Assembly: GCF_008704995.1 (NCBI RefSeq)
Contig: NZ_CP023747.1
Coordinates: 4,180,501-4,244,500 of the forward strand
Reading direction: 5' to 3'
Source of the DNA: Streptomyces nodosus
GTDB lineage: Bacteria > Actinomycetota > Actinomycetes > Streptomycetales > Streptomycetaceae
Length of the DNA stretch: 64,000 nt
The notes below the pieces were generated by a model. That model saw only the letters and a list, made by a program, of their open reading frames with translations, did no database searches and was not told where the DNA came from. The position numbers were made by a program, and so were the translations under genes. Shown in pieces: positions 17,432 through 25,943 of this stretch (its first letter is position 1; each line of letters opens with the position of its first letter).

Positions 17432-18103
17432 ATGCCGATCCGAGTGATGCTCGTCGACGACCAGGTGCTGCTGCGCACCGGCTTCCGGATGGTCCTCGCC
17501 GCCCAGCCCGACATGGAGGTCGTCGCGGAGGCGGGCGACGGTGTCGAGGCCCTCCAGGTGCTGCGCTCCACCGAGGTCGACGTGGTCCTCATGGACGTCC
17601 GTATGCCGAAGCTGGACGGGGTGGAGACCACCCGGCGGATCTGCTCGGAGCCCCAGCCGCCGAAGGTGCTGATCCTGACCACCTTCGACCTCGACGAGTA
17701 CGCGTTCTCCGGGCTGAAGGCGGGTGCCTCCGGGTTCATGCTCAAGGACGTGCCGCCGGGCGAACTGCTCGCCGCCATCCGCTCCGTGCACAGCGGCGAC
17801 GCCGTGGTCGCGCCGTCGACCACCCGCCGCCTCCTCGACCGGTTCGCCCCGATGCTGCCGGGCGGCCCCCGCGAACCCCGGCACAAGGAGCTGGCGCGGC
17901 TCACCGACCGCGAGCGGGAGGTCATGATGCTGGTGGCGCAGGGCCTGTCCAACGGCGAGATCGCCGCCCGGCTGGTGCTGTCCGAGGCGACCGTGAAGAC
18001 CCATGTCGGCCGCATCCTGACGAAACTGGGACTCAGGGACCGGGTACAGGTGGTCGTCCTCGCCTATGAGACCGGTCTGGTACGGGTGGGCGGACACGGT
18101 TGA
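17432..18103 (+). CDS. NarL/LuxR-type response regulator
   Basis: 223 residues. Receiver domain with acidic pocket (Asp9, Asp10), phospho-acceptor Asp55 in VLMDVRMPKLDG, the Thr in ILTTFD and the Lys of FMLKD. The C-terminal LuxR HTH has LTDREREVMMLVAQGLSNGEIA and VKTHVGRILTKL. It is the partner of the upstream histidine kinase, and the gap is short enough for cotranscription. Targets are not visible. Confidence 0.95.
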   Translation: MPIRVMLVDDQVLLRTGFRMVLAAQPDMEVVAEAGDGVEALQVLRSTEVDVVLMDVRMPKLDGVETTRRICSEPQPPKVLILTTFDLDEYAFSGLKAGASGFMLKDVPPGELLAAIRSVHSGDAVVAPSTTRRLLDRFAPMLPGGPREPRHKELARLTDREREVMMLVAQGLSNGEIAARLVLSEATVKTHVGRILTKLGLRDRVQVVVLAYETGLVRVGGHG

Positions 18104-18137
18104 GTCACCGCGCTCCCCACGCGTCACCCGCGCCCAC

Positions 18138-18143
18138 TAGGGT
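18138..18143 (+). promoter_or_regulatory. -10 box of a probable leaderless transcript
   Basis: TAGGGT sits 6 nt before ATG 18150 with no ribosome-binding site between. Confidence 0.55.
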
Positions 18144-18149
18144 CTGCGC

Positions 18150-18809
18150 ATGCTCCTGTGGATCAACGGCCCCTTCGGGGGCGGCAAGACACAGACCGCC
18201 CACGAGATCCAGCGGCGGCTGCCCGGCAGCGTGATCTGCGATCCGGAACACGCGGGCTTCGGGCTGCGCCGTATGCTGCCGCCCGAGCTGCGCGGAGCCG
18301 GCGGCGGACGTGCGCTGGTCGGCGACTTCCAGGACCTGGCCTCCTGGCGGCAGGGCGTGGTCGAGGTCCTCGATCTGACGCTGAGCAGACACGACGGTGC
18401 GGTCATCGTCCCCATGACGGTCACCGACTCCGGGTACTTCGCCGAGACGGTCGGCCGGCTGCGGGAACTGGGCCATGACGTACGGCACTTCTCGCTGCTC
18501 GCCGAGCGGGAGACCGTGCTGCGGCGGCTGCGGGAGCGCAGCTACGGAAACCTTCTGCCGTACGCCGCCGGGAAGGGCTCCGTGCCACGCAGGGAGAGCT
18601 GGGCCGTCGAACAGCTCGACCACTGTCTCGAACAACTGTCGGAACCGGAGTTCGCCGAGCATCTGTGGACGGACCACTCCACGGTGCCCAAGACGGCGGA
18701 CCGGATCGCCGTGCTCGCCGGGCTGACGCTCAGGCCCAACAACGAGGGCGCCCTGCGGACCCGGCTGCGGCAGGCGAAGATCGGCCTGAAGCACATCCGC
18801 TTCGACTGA
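18150..18809 (+). CDS. P-loop ATPase, TmrB-like
   Basis: 219 residues. Walker A GPFGGGKT (residues 7-14) directly follows MLLWIN, as in the Bacillus tunicamycin-resistance protein TmrB and related AAA_33-type kinases/ATPases. Then come DPEHAGFGLRRMLP, a Walker-B-like AVIVPMTV strand, and a late HIRFD tail. TmrB confers tunicamycin resistance; in Streptomyces such proteins are common and mostly uncharacterised, so a resistance role is not claimed. The gene is free-standing between the response regulator and a convergent ArsR-like gene. Confidence 0.75.
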   Translation: MLLWINGPFGGGKTQTAHEIQRRLPGSVICDPEHAGFGLRRMLPPELRGAGGGRALVGDFQDLASWRQGVVEVLDLTLSRHDGAVIVPMTVTDSGYFAETVGRLRELGHDVRHFSLLAERETVLRRLRERSYGNLLPYAAGKGSVPRRESWAVEQLDHCLEQLSEPEFAEHLWTDHSTVPKTADRIAVLAGLTLRPNNEGALRTRLRQAKIGLKHIRFD

Positions 18810-18846
18810 CCGCCGCCCGCATCCCCGACCTCTCAGGGCAACACAC

Positions 18847-19953
18847 CTAGCGCAGGATCCCCTCCAGGAAGTCGCTTCCCAGCCGGGCCACCGCGGCCAC
18901 ATCCAGCTGGTGCAGGACATAGCGGCCCCGGCGGCGGGTGAGGAGCAGGCCCGCCTTCTTCAGGGCGCTCAGATGCCGGGACACCTCGGGTGCGCTCATG
19001 CCGTGGGTCCTGGCCAGCTCGCCCGTGGTGAAGGCACTGCGGGCCAGACTGCGGCACATACGCATGCGCACCGGATGGGACAGGGCGGCCATCCGCAGCG
19101 TCAGCTGCTCCACCGACGGCGGCGGCACCAGCTCCGGGGAGCTGACCGGGTAGTGCAGCGTGGGCTGCCAGCCGTACCGGTGCAGCACCATCAGATGCGG
19201 TCTGCCCAGGCTGGTCGGGACGAGTAGCAGCCCGCCGTCCACCGTGGCGGTACGGCCCTCGCCGAGCTTGTCGACCACGATCCGGCCCGCGGCCTCGTCG
19301 AGCCTCACCGAGGATGACACCGACGTCATCGCCTCGGCCAGGCCCTTGTGCCGCAGCAGGTCCGTCTTGTGGCGGACGTCCGCCGCGAGCTGGTGGCTCA
19401 GCCGGGACCAGGTGTCGGCGAAGAACGCCTCGTCGCAGTCCTCCAGGAACTGCCGCAGCCACGCCCGGGTGCTCGGCGGGTCGGTCAGCAGCCGCTCGCT
19501 GAACAGCAGCTGCCGGGGTCCGCGCGCGGCGGCCAGCTCCAGGGCGCGCCGGCCGGTGTCCGCGTCGGTGAGCGCGGCGGGGCCCGGTGCGCCGTAGGAC
19601 GGCACGCAGGTGAACTCCAGGGCCGCGTCCACGAACTGCTCGTCGCTGAGCTTGTCCAGCAGGTCCAGGTCCTCGGCGAGGGTGGCACCGGGCAGCGCGC
19701 TCCGGCCCGGTATACCCGCGTACGGCAGGAAGAGGTCGGAGAACGTGGTGCGCCACAGAAAGTCCGCCTCGCACATACGGTCGGCGAGATGGAGGTCGAG
19801 GCCGGCGGTCACACCGGTCGCCCAGGCCTGCAGCCCGGGGTGGTGGCCCGGCTCGGACAGCGTGTGCAGGGCCATCCCGAGCTCGGCCAGCGGAGAGGTC
19901 ACCGCGATGATCCGCTCCCGCCGCAGCCCGGTGATGTCGATGTGCACGCTCAT
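18847..19953 (-). CDS. ArsR-family transcriptional regulator with N-terminal DUF5937-like domain
   Basis: 368 residues. The N-terminal 260 residues form a helical module, beginning MSVHIDITGLRRERIIAVTS, of the type found in many Streptomyces regulators. The C terminus is a winged HTH (about 285-355) with RMAALSHPVRMRMCRSLARS and GMSAPEVSRHLSALKKAGLL. The start at 19953 has a GAGGA ribosome-binding site; an open frame extends 640 bp upstream but through repetitive DNA. No cysteine metal-binding pair typical of metal-sensing ArsR proteins is seen, so the ligand is unknown. Confidence 0.85.
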   Translation of the reverse strand: MSVHIDITGLRRERIIAVTSPLAELGMALHTLSEPGHHPGLQAWATGVTAGLDLHLADRMCEADFLWRTTFSDLFLPYAGIPGRSALPGATLAEDLDLLDKLSDEQFVDAALEFTCVPSYGAPGPAALTDADTGRRALELAAARGPRQLLFSERLLTDPPSTRAWLRQFLEDCDEAFFADTWSRLSHQLAADVRHKTDLLRHKGLAEAMTSVSSSVRLDEAAGRIVVDKLGEGRTATVDGGLLLVPTSLGRPHLMVLHRYGWQPTLHYPVSSPELVPPPSVEQLTLRMAALSHPVRMRMCRSLARSAFTTGELARTHGMSAPEVSRHLSALKKAGLLLTRRRGRYVLHQLDVAAVARLGSDFLEGILR

Positions 19954-20667
19954 GTCCTCATGGTGCACCCCGCCACCGACAACGCCGCCGGTCCGGCGGG
20001 CGGACGGCTGTGCGGCCCGCCCGCACCTCCGACGCACGTCCGGCACCCGGCGCCCCGCCCTGAGCCGACCGCCGCCGGGAGGGCCGGATCCGGACGGCGG
20101 CCGGCATCCGGAGCGCACCGTCATCGGCAGACCGGGAACGAACTGTCCGCGTGTCCGCCCCCTGGGGAAGCGGGCCGTCGCCGGCGGGGACACCGGCCGT
20201 CGGTGCATCGGGCCGTTCGTTCGGCCCGTCGGTGGCAGGGGCGGGCGTGGTCGGCATCTGGGGCGGCGTCGGCGGCCGGGACCGAGGCGTCCGCGTGTCC
20301 GCGGCCTGGGGGAAGCGGGTCGTCGTCGGCGGGGCCTCCGGCCGTCGGGCCTCCGGCTCGTCGGCGTGCAGGCTGTCGCGGCCGTCGGTGGCAGGGGCGG
20401 GTGCGGTCGGCATCTTGGGGCACGTCGGCGTCGGCAGGCCGGGACCGAGACGTCCGCGTGTACGCCCCCTGCGGGGAAGCGGGCCGTCGTCCGCCGGACT
20501 CTGCCGTCGGCCGACTGGCCCGTCGGTGCGCAGGCCGCCGCTGCCGTCGCGTCCGCCGGCGGCAGGGCCGGGTGCAGCCGGTCGCCCCCGCACACCGGGG
20601 CGCCGCAGGCGGCCGGAGGTGCCGGCCGCCCGTCAGGGTCCCGGAGGGGAGCCGTGTCGTGGCCGGT
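19954..20667. other. 714-bp non-coding region with degenerate repeats
   Basis: This lies between the start of the ArsR-like gene and the stop of the threonine-aldolase-like gene. Several frames are open only because of base composition; their translations are low-complexity. The first 180 bp probably carry the ArsR promoter. Bases 20131-20560 are an imperfect long-period repeat, listed separately. Confidence 0.6.
20131..20560. repeat. Imperfect tandem repeat, three units of about 145-165 bp
   Basis: Each unit has a module CCGGGAmCGArnyGTCCGCG, then TGTCCGCCCCCTGGGGAAGC or a variant, then a CGTCGGTGGCAGGGGCGGG module. The GTGTCCG or GTGTACG anchor occurs at 20151, 20295 and 20458. The units diverge by substitutions and small indels, so the array is old. 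Confidence 0.7.
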
Positions 20668-21930
20668 TCAGCCGCGGGCCGTGCCCGGCAGCCGTCGTAC
20701 GAACTCGGCCACCGCCGTCTTCACCTCGTCCGCCGTCCAGCTCAGCCCCTCGGCCCGTACCGAGACCTCGGTGAAGGCCAGGCCCGGGCAGACGCCGTCC
20801 CAGTGGTCGGTGAACAGCAGGGTCCCGGTCTCCTCGCCCTGCCGCAGCGCGGCCTCCAGCAGGACCTCGGCGTCGTACGGCAGCCAGACCCGGAACTCAT
20901 GGGTGTGCGGTTCGGCGGGGCGCACACGCGCCCACGGCACCCCGGCCGCCGCGAACCCCTCGTGCAGCGCGGCGGCGACCCTGCGCGCCTGGCGCACGTA
21001 CTCCGGCAGCCGCGGAAGCTCCCGTTCCAGTCCGGCGAGGGCCGCGAGCACCGCCGGGAACTGCTCGAAGACCATGCCGCCGTAGCGATGCCGCCAGGTC
21101 CTCGCCTCCTCCATCAGGGTCCGGGGGCCGGCGACCGCCGCGCCGCTGTATCCGCCGAGGGACTTGTAGAACGACACATAGACGCTGTCCGCCAGGTCCG
21201 CGATCTCCGCCAGCGGGCGGCCGAAGTGGACCGTGGTCTCCCACAGGCGCGCACCGTCGAAGTGCACCACCGCGTCCCGCTCGTGCGCGGCGCGTACGAC
21301 CTCGGTCAGCTCCTCGAAGGAGGGCAGGACGAAACCGGCGTCCCGGAGGGGCAGTTCCAGCATCAGCGCGCCGAAGGGCTCCTCGAAGTCGCGCACCTCG
21401 TCGGCGGTGGGCATCCGGGGCTCGCCGGTCAGCCGTACCGGACGCAGTCCGCCGACCTCGCTGAACGCGTTCCGTTCATGCACCTCGGGGTGGGCCAGCG
21501 CATGGAGGGCCACCGTGTTGTTCCCGGTGCGCCCCGCCCAGCAGCGCAGGGCCACCTGCTGGGCCATCGTGCCCGTCGGGAAGAAGACGGCGGCCTCCTT
21601 GCCGAGCAGTCCGGCGACCTTCTCCTCCAGCGCCGCGACGACCCCCGATCCATAGACGTCCGCGGTCTCGTCCAGGTCGTACAGGTCCTCCACGCCGTCC
21701 AGCAGCGCCAGCCGTTGCCGCAGCGTGCCCAGATGGCCCGGGCGCGCCAGCAGGCGTTCCGCGTTCCGCACGGCGGTGGCCCGTCGCTCCCGCCGCAGCC
21801 GCGCCGGGTCGTCGGAGGGGGAGCCGGCGGATGCCGCCGCCGGTTTCCCGTCCTGATCGTGCGCCCCGGCGGGCCCCGACGCGTCCCGTCCGGCCGCCGG
21901 CCCCTCGCCACGCTCTGTCGTCCGCACCAT
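20668..21930 (-). CDS. Beta-eliminating lyase / low-specificity threonine aldolase-like PLP enzyme
   Basis: 420 residues of the fold-type I PLP family. Motifs include DVYGSGVVAALEEKVAGLLGKEAAVFFPTGTMAQQ, HPEVHE, VVHFDGARLWET and the PLP-lysine region VYVSFYKSLGGYSGAAVAGP. These fit L-threonine aldolases (threonine to glycine plus acetaldehyde) or related beta-eliminating enzymes. The start at 21930 follows GGTGGGGAGC rather closely; the first 50 residues are low-complexity. It is divergent from the DUF2520 gene. Confidence 0.82.
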   Translation of the reverse strand: MVRTTERGEGPAAGRDASGPAGAHDQDGKPAAASAGSPSDDPARLRRERRATAVRNAERLLARPGHLGTLRQRLALLDGVEDLYDLDETADVYGSGVVAALEEKVAGLLGKEAAVFFPTGTMAQQVALRCWAGRTGNNTVALHALAHPEVHERNAFSEVGGLRPVRLTGEPRMPTADEVRDFEEPFGALMLELPLRDAGFVLPSFEELTEVVRAAHERDAVVHFDGARLWETTVHFGRPLAEIADLADSVYVSFYKSLGGYSGAAVAGPRTLMEEARTWRHRYGGMVFEQFPAVLAALAGLERELPRLPEYVRQARRVAAALHEGFAAAGVPWARVRPAEPHTHEFRVWLPYDAEVLLEAALRQGEETGTLLFTDHWDGVCPGLAFTEVSVRAEGLSWTADEVKTAVAEFVRRLPGTARG

Positions 21931-22157
21931 GCTCCCCACCGCTTCCGTCACGCCTGTCACGCCTGTCAGGTCCGTTCTCACGCCCGGACGATGATGCCGC
22001 GCCCCGTACCTCGGAGCACCCGCGCTTCCGTGCCGCTCGCCCGCGTGCGGAAACCCACAGCCTGTGCACGGCCCGCCGCCCGGGGAACCGATCGCGTTAA
22101 CATGACGAGAAATCGTCCGGTACCCAGAGCGGACTGGAACGGGAAGGCCACCGTCGA

Positions 22158-23090
22158 GTGAGTACATTCCAGCAGCCCGAGCCCAAGGACCGCCCCGCGC
22201 GGCTCACCGTGGGTGTGGTCGGAGCCGGCCGGGTCGGCCCGGCGCTGGCTGCCTCGCTCCAGCTCGCCGGGCATCGCCCGGTGGCCGTCTCGGGGGTGTC
22301 CGACGCCTCCCGGCGGCGGGCGGCGGCGATGCTCCCGGACGTGCCGCTGCTCCCGCCCGCCGAGGTGCTCAGGTGCGCCGAGCTGGTCCTGCTGACCGTG
22401 CCGGACGACACCCTGCCGGGCCTTGTGGAGGGCCTGGCCGAGACCGGGAGCGTGCGGCCGGGGCAGCTGCTGGTGCACACCTCCGGGCGGTACGGCGTCA
22501 AGGTCCTGGAGCCCGCCCTGCGCGCCGGGGCGCTGCCGCTGGCCCTGCACCCCGCGATGACCTTCACCGGCACCCCGGTGGACGTCCAGCGGCTGGCCGG
22601 GTGCTCCTTCGGCGTCACCGCGCCCGAGGAGCTGCGGCTGGCCGCCGAGGCGCTGGTGATCGAGATGGGCGGGGAGCCCGAGTGGATCGCGGAGGACATG
22701 CGTCCGCTCTACCACGCGGCCCTCGCGCTCGGCTCCAACCATCTGATCACCCTGGTCGCCCAGTCCATGGAGCTGCTGCGCGCGGCGGGCGTCGAGGCCC
22801 CGGACCGGATGCTCGGGCCGCTGCTGGGCGCCGCCCTCGACAACGCCCTGCGCTCCGGCGACGCGGCCCTGACCGGCCCCGTGGCGCGCGGCGACGCGGG
22901 CACGGTCGCCGCCCACATCGCCGAGCTGCGCGGCCGCGCCCCGGGGACCGTGGCCGGCTATCTGGCGATGGCCCGCGCCACCGCCGACCGGGCCCTGTCC
23001 CACGGTCTGCTCAAGCCGGAACTGGCCGAGGACCTTCTCGGGGTACTCGCCGACGGCACCGACCTGCCCGAGAACGGGGAAGACCGATGA
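22158..23090 (+). CDS. Rossmann-like and DUF2520 domain protein
   Basis: 310 residues. NAD(P)-binding loop VGVVGAGRVGPALAASLQLAG, then a 6-phosphogluconate/ketopantoate-reductase-like C-terminal helical domain (ALHPAMTFTG, RPLYHAALALGSNHLITLV). GTG start; the stop overlaps the panC ATG by 4 bp (ATGA). The same neighbour precedes panC in mycobacteria (from memory, Rv3603c). No substrate has been established to my knowledge. Fold similarity and coupling to panC make a role in pantoate supply plausible but unproven. Confidence 0.87.
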   Translation: MSTFQQPEPKDRPARLTVGVVGAGRVGPALAASLQLAGHRPVAVSGVSDASRRRAAAMLPDVPLLPPAEVLRCAELVLLTVPDDTLPGLVEGLAETGSVRPGQLLVHTSGRYGVKVLEPALRAGALPLALHPAMTFTGTPVDVQRLAGCSFGVTAPEELRLAAEALVIEMGGEPEWIAEDMRPLYHAALALGSNHLITLVAQSMELLRAAGVEAPDRMLGPLLGAALDNALRSGDAALTGPVARGDAGTVAAHIAELRGRAPGTVAGYLAMARATADRALSHGLLKPELAEDLLGVLADGTDLPENGEDR

Positions 23091-24127
23091 GCCGTCGCAC
23101 GTTCGAACTGGCCCCCACGGTGGACGACCTGACGTATGTGCGCGACCACCACGCGGTGCCGGGCCGCACCGCCGTCGTGATGACCATGGGCGCCCTGCAC
23201 GAGGGCCACGCCGCCCTGATCAGGGCGGCCCGCGACCACGTCGGCGCCCGGGGCTTCGTGATCGTCACGGTCTTCGTCAACCCGCTGCAGTTCGGCAAGG
23301 GCGAGGACCTGGACCGCTACCCGCGCACCCTGGAGGCCGATCTGAAGGTCGCGGAGCAGGCCGGCGCCGACGTGGTGTTCGCCCCCTCCGCCGACGAGGT
23401 CTACCCGGGCGGCGAGCCGCAGGTGCGGATCGCGGCGGGCCCCATGGGCGAGTGCCTCGAAGGGGCCGTCCGCCCAGGACACTTCGACGGCATGCTCACG
23501 GTCGTCGCCAAGCTGCTGCACCTCACCCGCCCCGATGTGGCCCTGTACGGGCAGAAGGACGCGCAGCAGCTCGCCCTGATCCGCCGGATGGTGCGGGACC
23601 TGAACTTCGGCGTGGAGATCGTCGGCGTTTCCACCGTGCGCGAGGGCGACGGACTGGCCCTCTCCAGCCGCAACCGCTATCTGTCGCCCCCGGAGCGGCA
23701 CACCGCGCTCGCCCTCTCCCGGGCCCTGTTCGCGGGCCGCGACCGGCACGCCGCCCAGGAGGCCCTGCGCGCCCGGGCCCTCGAAGTGCCCGCCACCCAT
23801 GCGCGCGCCGAGGCCCTCAGCGCCCTCGGGGAGTCGCGGGCGGCCGCCGACGCGCACGCCGTCGCCAAGGCGGCTCCCGGCGGTCCCGCCGCCGTCCGCG
23901 CCGCCGCCCGGCTGGTCCTGGACGAGGCCGCCCATCTGGACCCGCCCCTGGTCACGGACTATCTGGCGCTGGTCGATCCCTCGGATTTCACGGAGATCCC
24001 CGACGACTTCACCGGCGAGGCGGTCCTGGCCGTCGCCGCCCGGGTCGGCACGACCCGGCTGATCGACAACATCCCCCTGTCCTTCGGGGCCCCCGAGCCC
24101 GTAGACCCCCACGGAGCCGACACGTGA
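23087..24127 (+). CDS. panC: Pantothenate synthetase
   Basis: Joins pantoate and beta-alanine in an ATP-dependent reaction. The signatures are TMGALHEGHAALIRAA (HIGH-like), VTVFVNPLQFG, VRPGHFDGMLTVV, YGQKDAQQLALIRRMV and SSRNRYLSPPER. At 346 residues it is longer than the usual 280-310, with an Ala-rich C-terminal half. It overlaps both neighbours by 4 bp (ATGA with DUF2520, GTGA with nadB). panB and panD are not in the window. Confidence 0.96.
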   Translation: MSRRTFELAPTVDDLTYVRDHHAVPGRTAVVMTMGALHEGHAALIRAARDHVGARGFVIVTVFVNPLQFGKGEDLDRYPRTLEADLKVAEQAGADVVFAPSADEVYPGGEPQVRIAAGPMGECLEGAVRPGHFDGMLTVVAKLLHLTRPDVALYGQKDAQQLALIRRMVRDLNFGVEIVGVSTVREGDGLALSSRNRYLSPPERHTALALSRALFAGRDRHAAQEALRARALEVPATHARAEALSALGESRAAADAHAVAKAAPGGPAAVRAAARLVLDEAAHLDPPLVTDYLALVDPSDFTEIPDDFTGEAVLAVAARVGTTRLIDNIPLSFGAPEPVDPHGADT

Positions 24128-25938
24128 CTCGTACAGGCATACGACTGCATGCGCCCGCACCGGGCTGGTCGCTCTCCGCGGACGTCGTGGTCGTCGGCTC
24201 CGGAGTGGCGGGCCTGACCACGGCCCTGCGCTGCGAGGCCGCCGGCCTGACCACGGTCGTCGTCACCAAGGCCCGCCTCGACGACGGCTCCACCCGTTGG
24301 GCGCAGGGCGGTGTCGCGGCGGCCCTGGGCGAGGGCGACACCCCCGAACAGCACCTGGCGGACACGCTGGTGGCCGGCGCGGGCCTGTGCGACGAGGAGG
24401 CGGTGCGCATCCTGGTCACCGAGGGCCCGGACGCCGTACGCCGGCTGATCTCCACCGGAGCCCACTTCGACACCGACGACGAGGGCGGCATCGAGCTCAC
24501 CCGGGAGGGCGGTCACCACCGCCGTCGCATCGCGCACGCGGGCGGCGACGCGACCGGCGCCGAGATCTCCCGGGCGCTGGTCGAGGCCGTACGCCCGGTC
24601 CGCAGGGGCGAGCACGAGGCGCACCCGGACAGGAGCGGCGGCGGGCGACGGGCGGGCGTGCGGACGATCGAGAACGCGCTGGTCCTGGATCTGCTCACGG
24701 ACGCCGAGGGCCGCACCGCCGGGGTGACCCTGCATGTCATGGGCGAGGGCCAGCACGACGGTGTGGGCGCCGTGCACGCGCCCGCCGTGGTCCTCGCCAC
24801 CGGCGGCATGGGCCAGGTCTTCTCCGCGACCACCAACCCGTCGGTGTCCACCGGCGACGGAGTGGCGCTCGCGCTGCGCGCCGGTGCGGAGGTCAGCGAC
24901 CTGGAGTTCGTGCAGTTCCACCCCACCGTGCTGTTCCTCGGCCCGGACGCCGAGGGCCAGCAGCCGCTGGTCTCCGAGGCGGTGCGCGGCGAGGGCGCCC
25001 ACCTGGTGGACGCGGACGGGGTGCGGTTCATGCTGGGGCAGCACGAACTGGCCGAACTGGCGCCCAGGGACATCGTCGCCAAGGGCATCACGCGCCGGAT
25101 GCAGGAGCAGGGCACCGAACACATGTTCCTGGACGCCCGGCACTTCGGGGCGGACATGTGGGAGCAGCGCTTCCCGACGATCCTCGCCGCCTGCCGCGCC
25201 CATGGCATCGACCCGGTGACCGAGCCGATCCCGGTCGCCCCGGCCGCCCACTACGCCTCCGGAGGCGTCCGCACCGACTCCCGCGGCCGGACCACCGTGC
25301 CGGGCCTCTACGCCTGCGGTGAGGTCGCCTGCACGGGGGTGCACGGCGCCAACCGGCTCGCCTCCAACTCCCTGCTGGAGGGCCTGGTCTACGCCGAGCG
25401 CATCGCGGCCGACATCGCCCGGGAACGGGAGCGTGGCGGACTGGAGAGGCGGGTGCCCGAGGCCGTCCCGTACTCCGAGAAGCCGGCCCACCCGCTGCTC
25501 GCCCCGGAGGACCGCTTCGCCGTCCAGCGGATCATGACCGACGGTGCCGGGGTGCTCAGGTCCGCGCAGTCCCTGCGCCGGGCCGCCGACCGTCTCCAGC
25601 GGCTGCACGGCGACGCGCGGGACGCCCTGGACCAGAACGGCAAGACCTTCGAGCCCGGCGTCGACACCTGGGAGACCACCAATCTGCTGTGTGTGGCCCG
25701 GGTGCTGGTCGACGCCGCCCTCCTGCGCGAGGAGACCCGCGGCTGCCACTGGCGCGAGGACCACCCCGACCGCGACGACACCGCCTGGCGCCGCCATGTC
25801 GTCGTCACGCTGCACCCGGACCGGACGCTGGCCGTCCGCACCACCGACGGCGCAGACTTCCCCCCGACCCTCCCTGACGCCCTCGGCTCCGACCGAGGGG
25901 CAGGGCGGACACCCCCTCCCCACCCCCAGGAGCAGTGA
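24124..25938 (+). CDS. nadB: L-aspartate oxidase
   Basis: FAD enzyme oxidising aspartate to iminoaspartate for quinolinate synthesis. Seen are the dinucleotide loop VVVVGSGVAGLTTALRCEAAG, RWAQGGVAAALGEGD, the active-site region ARHFGADMWEQRFPTI, and PVAPAAHYASGGVRTD...GLYACGEVACTGVHGANRLASNSLLEG. The protein has 604 residues, somewhat longer than usual; a charged insertion RRGEHEAHPDRSGGGRRAG occurs at about 160-180. nadA is not in the window, so quinolinate synthase must be encoded elsewhere. Confidence 0.95.
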   Translation: MTRTGIRLHAPAPGWSLSADVVVVGSGVAGLTTALRCEAAGLTTVVVTKARLDDGSTRWAQGGVAAALGEGDTPEQHLADTLVAGAGLCDEEAVRILVTEGPDAVRRLISTGAHFDTDDEGGIELTREGGHHRRRIAHAGGDATGAEISRALVEAVRPVRRGEHEAHPDRSGGGRRAGVRTIENALVLDLLTDAEGRTAGVTLHVMGEGQHDGVGAVHAPAVVLATGGMGQVFSATTNPSVSTGDGVALALRAGAEVSDLEFVQFHPTVLFLGPDAEGQQPLVSEAVRGEGAHLVDADGVRFMLGQHELAELAPRDIVAKGITRRMQEQGTEHMFLDARHFGADMWEQRFPTILAACRAHGIDPVTEPIPVAPAAHYASGGVRTDSRGRTTVPGLYACGEVACTGVHGANRLASNSLLEGLVYAERIAADIARERERGGLERRVPEAVPYSEKPAHPLLAPEDRFAVQRIMTDGAGVLRSAQSLRRAADRLQRLHGDARDALDQNGKTFEPGVDTWETTNLLCVARVLVDAALLREETRGCHWREDHPDRDDTAWRRHVVVTLHPDRTLAVRTTDGADFPPTLPDALGSDRGAGRTPPPHPQEQ

Positions 25939-25943
25939 CAGAA

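Noticed and set aside
19954..20595. Long open frames on both strands through the 20.1-20.6 kb region
   Set aside because: They arise from repeat units with high G/C; translations are Pro/Arg/Asp/Thr low-complexity in all frames and none has a start signal.
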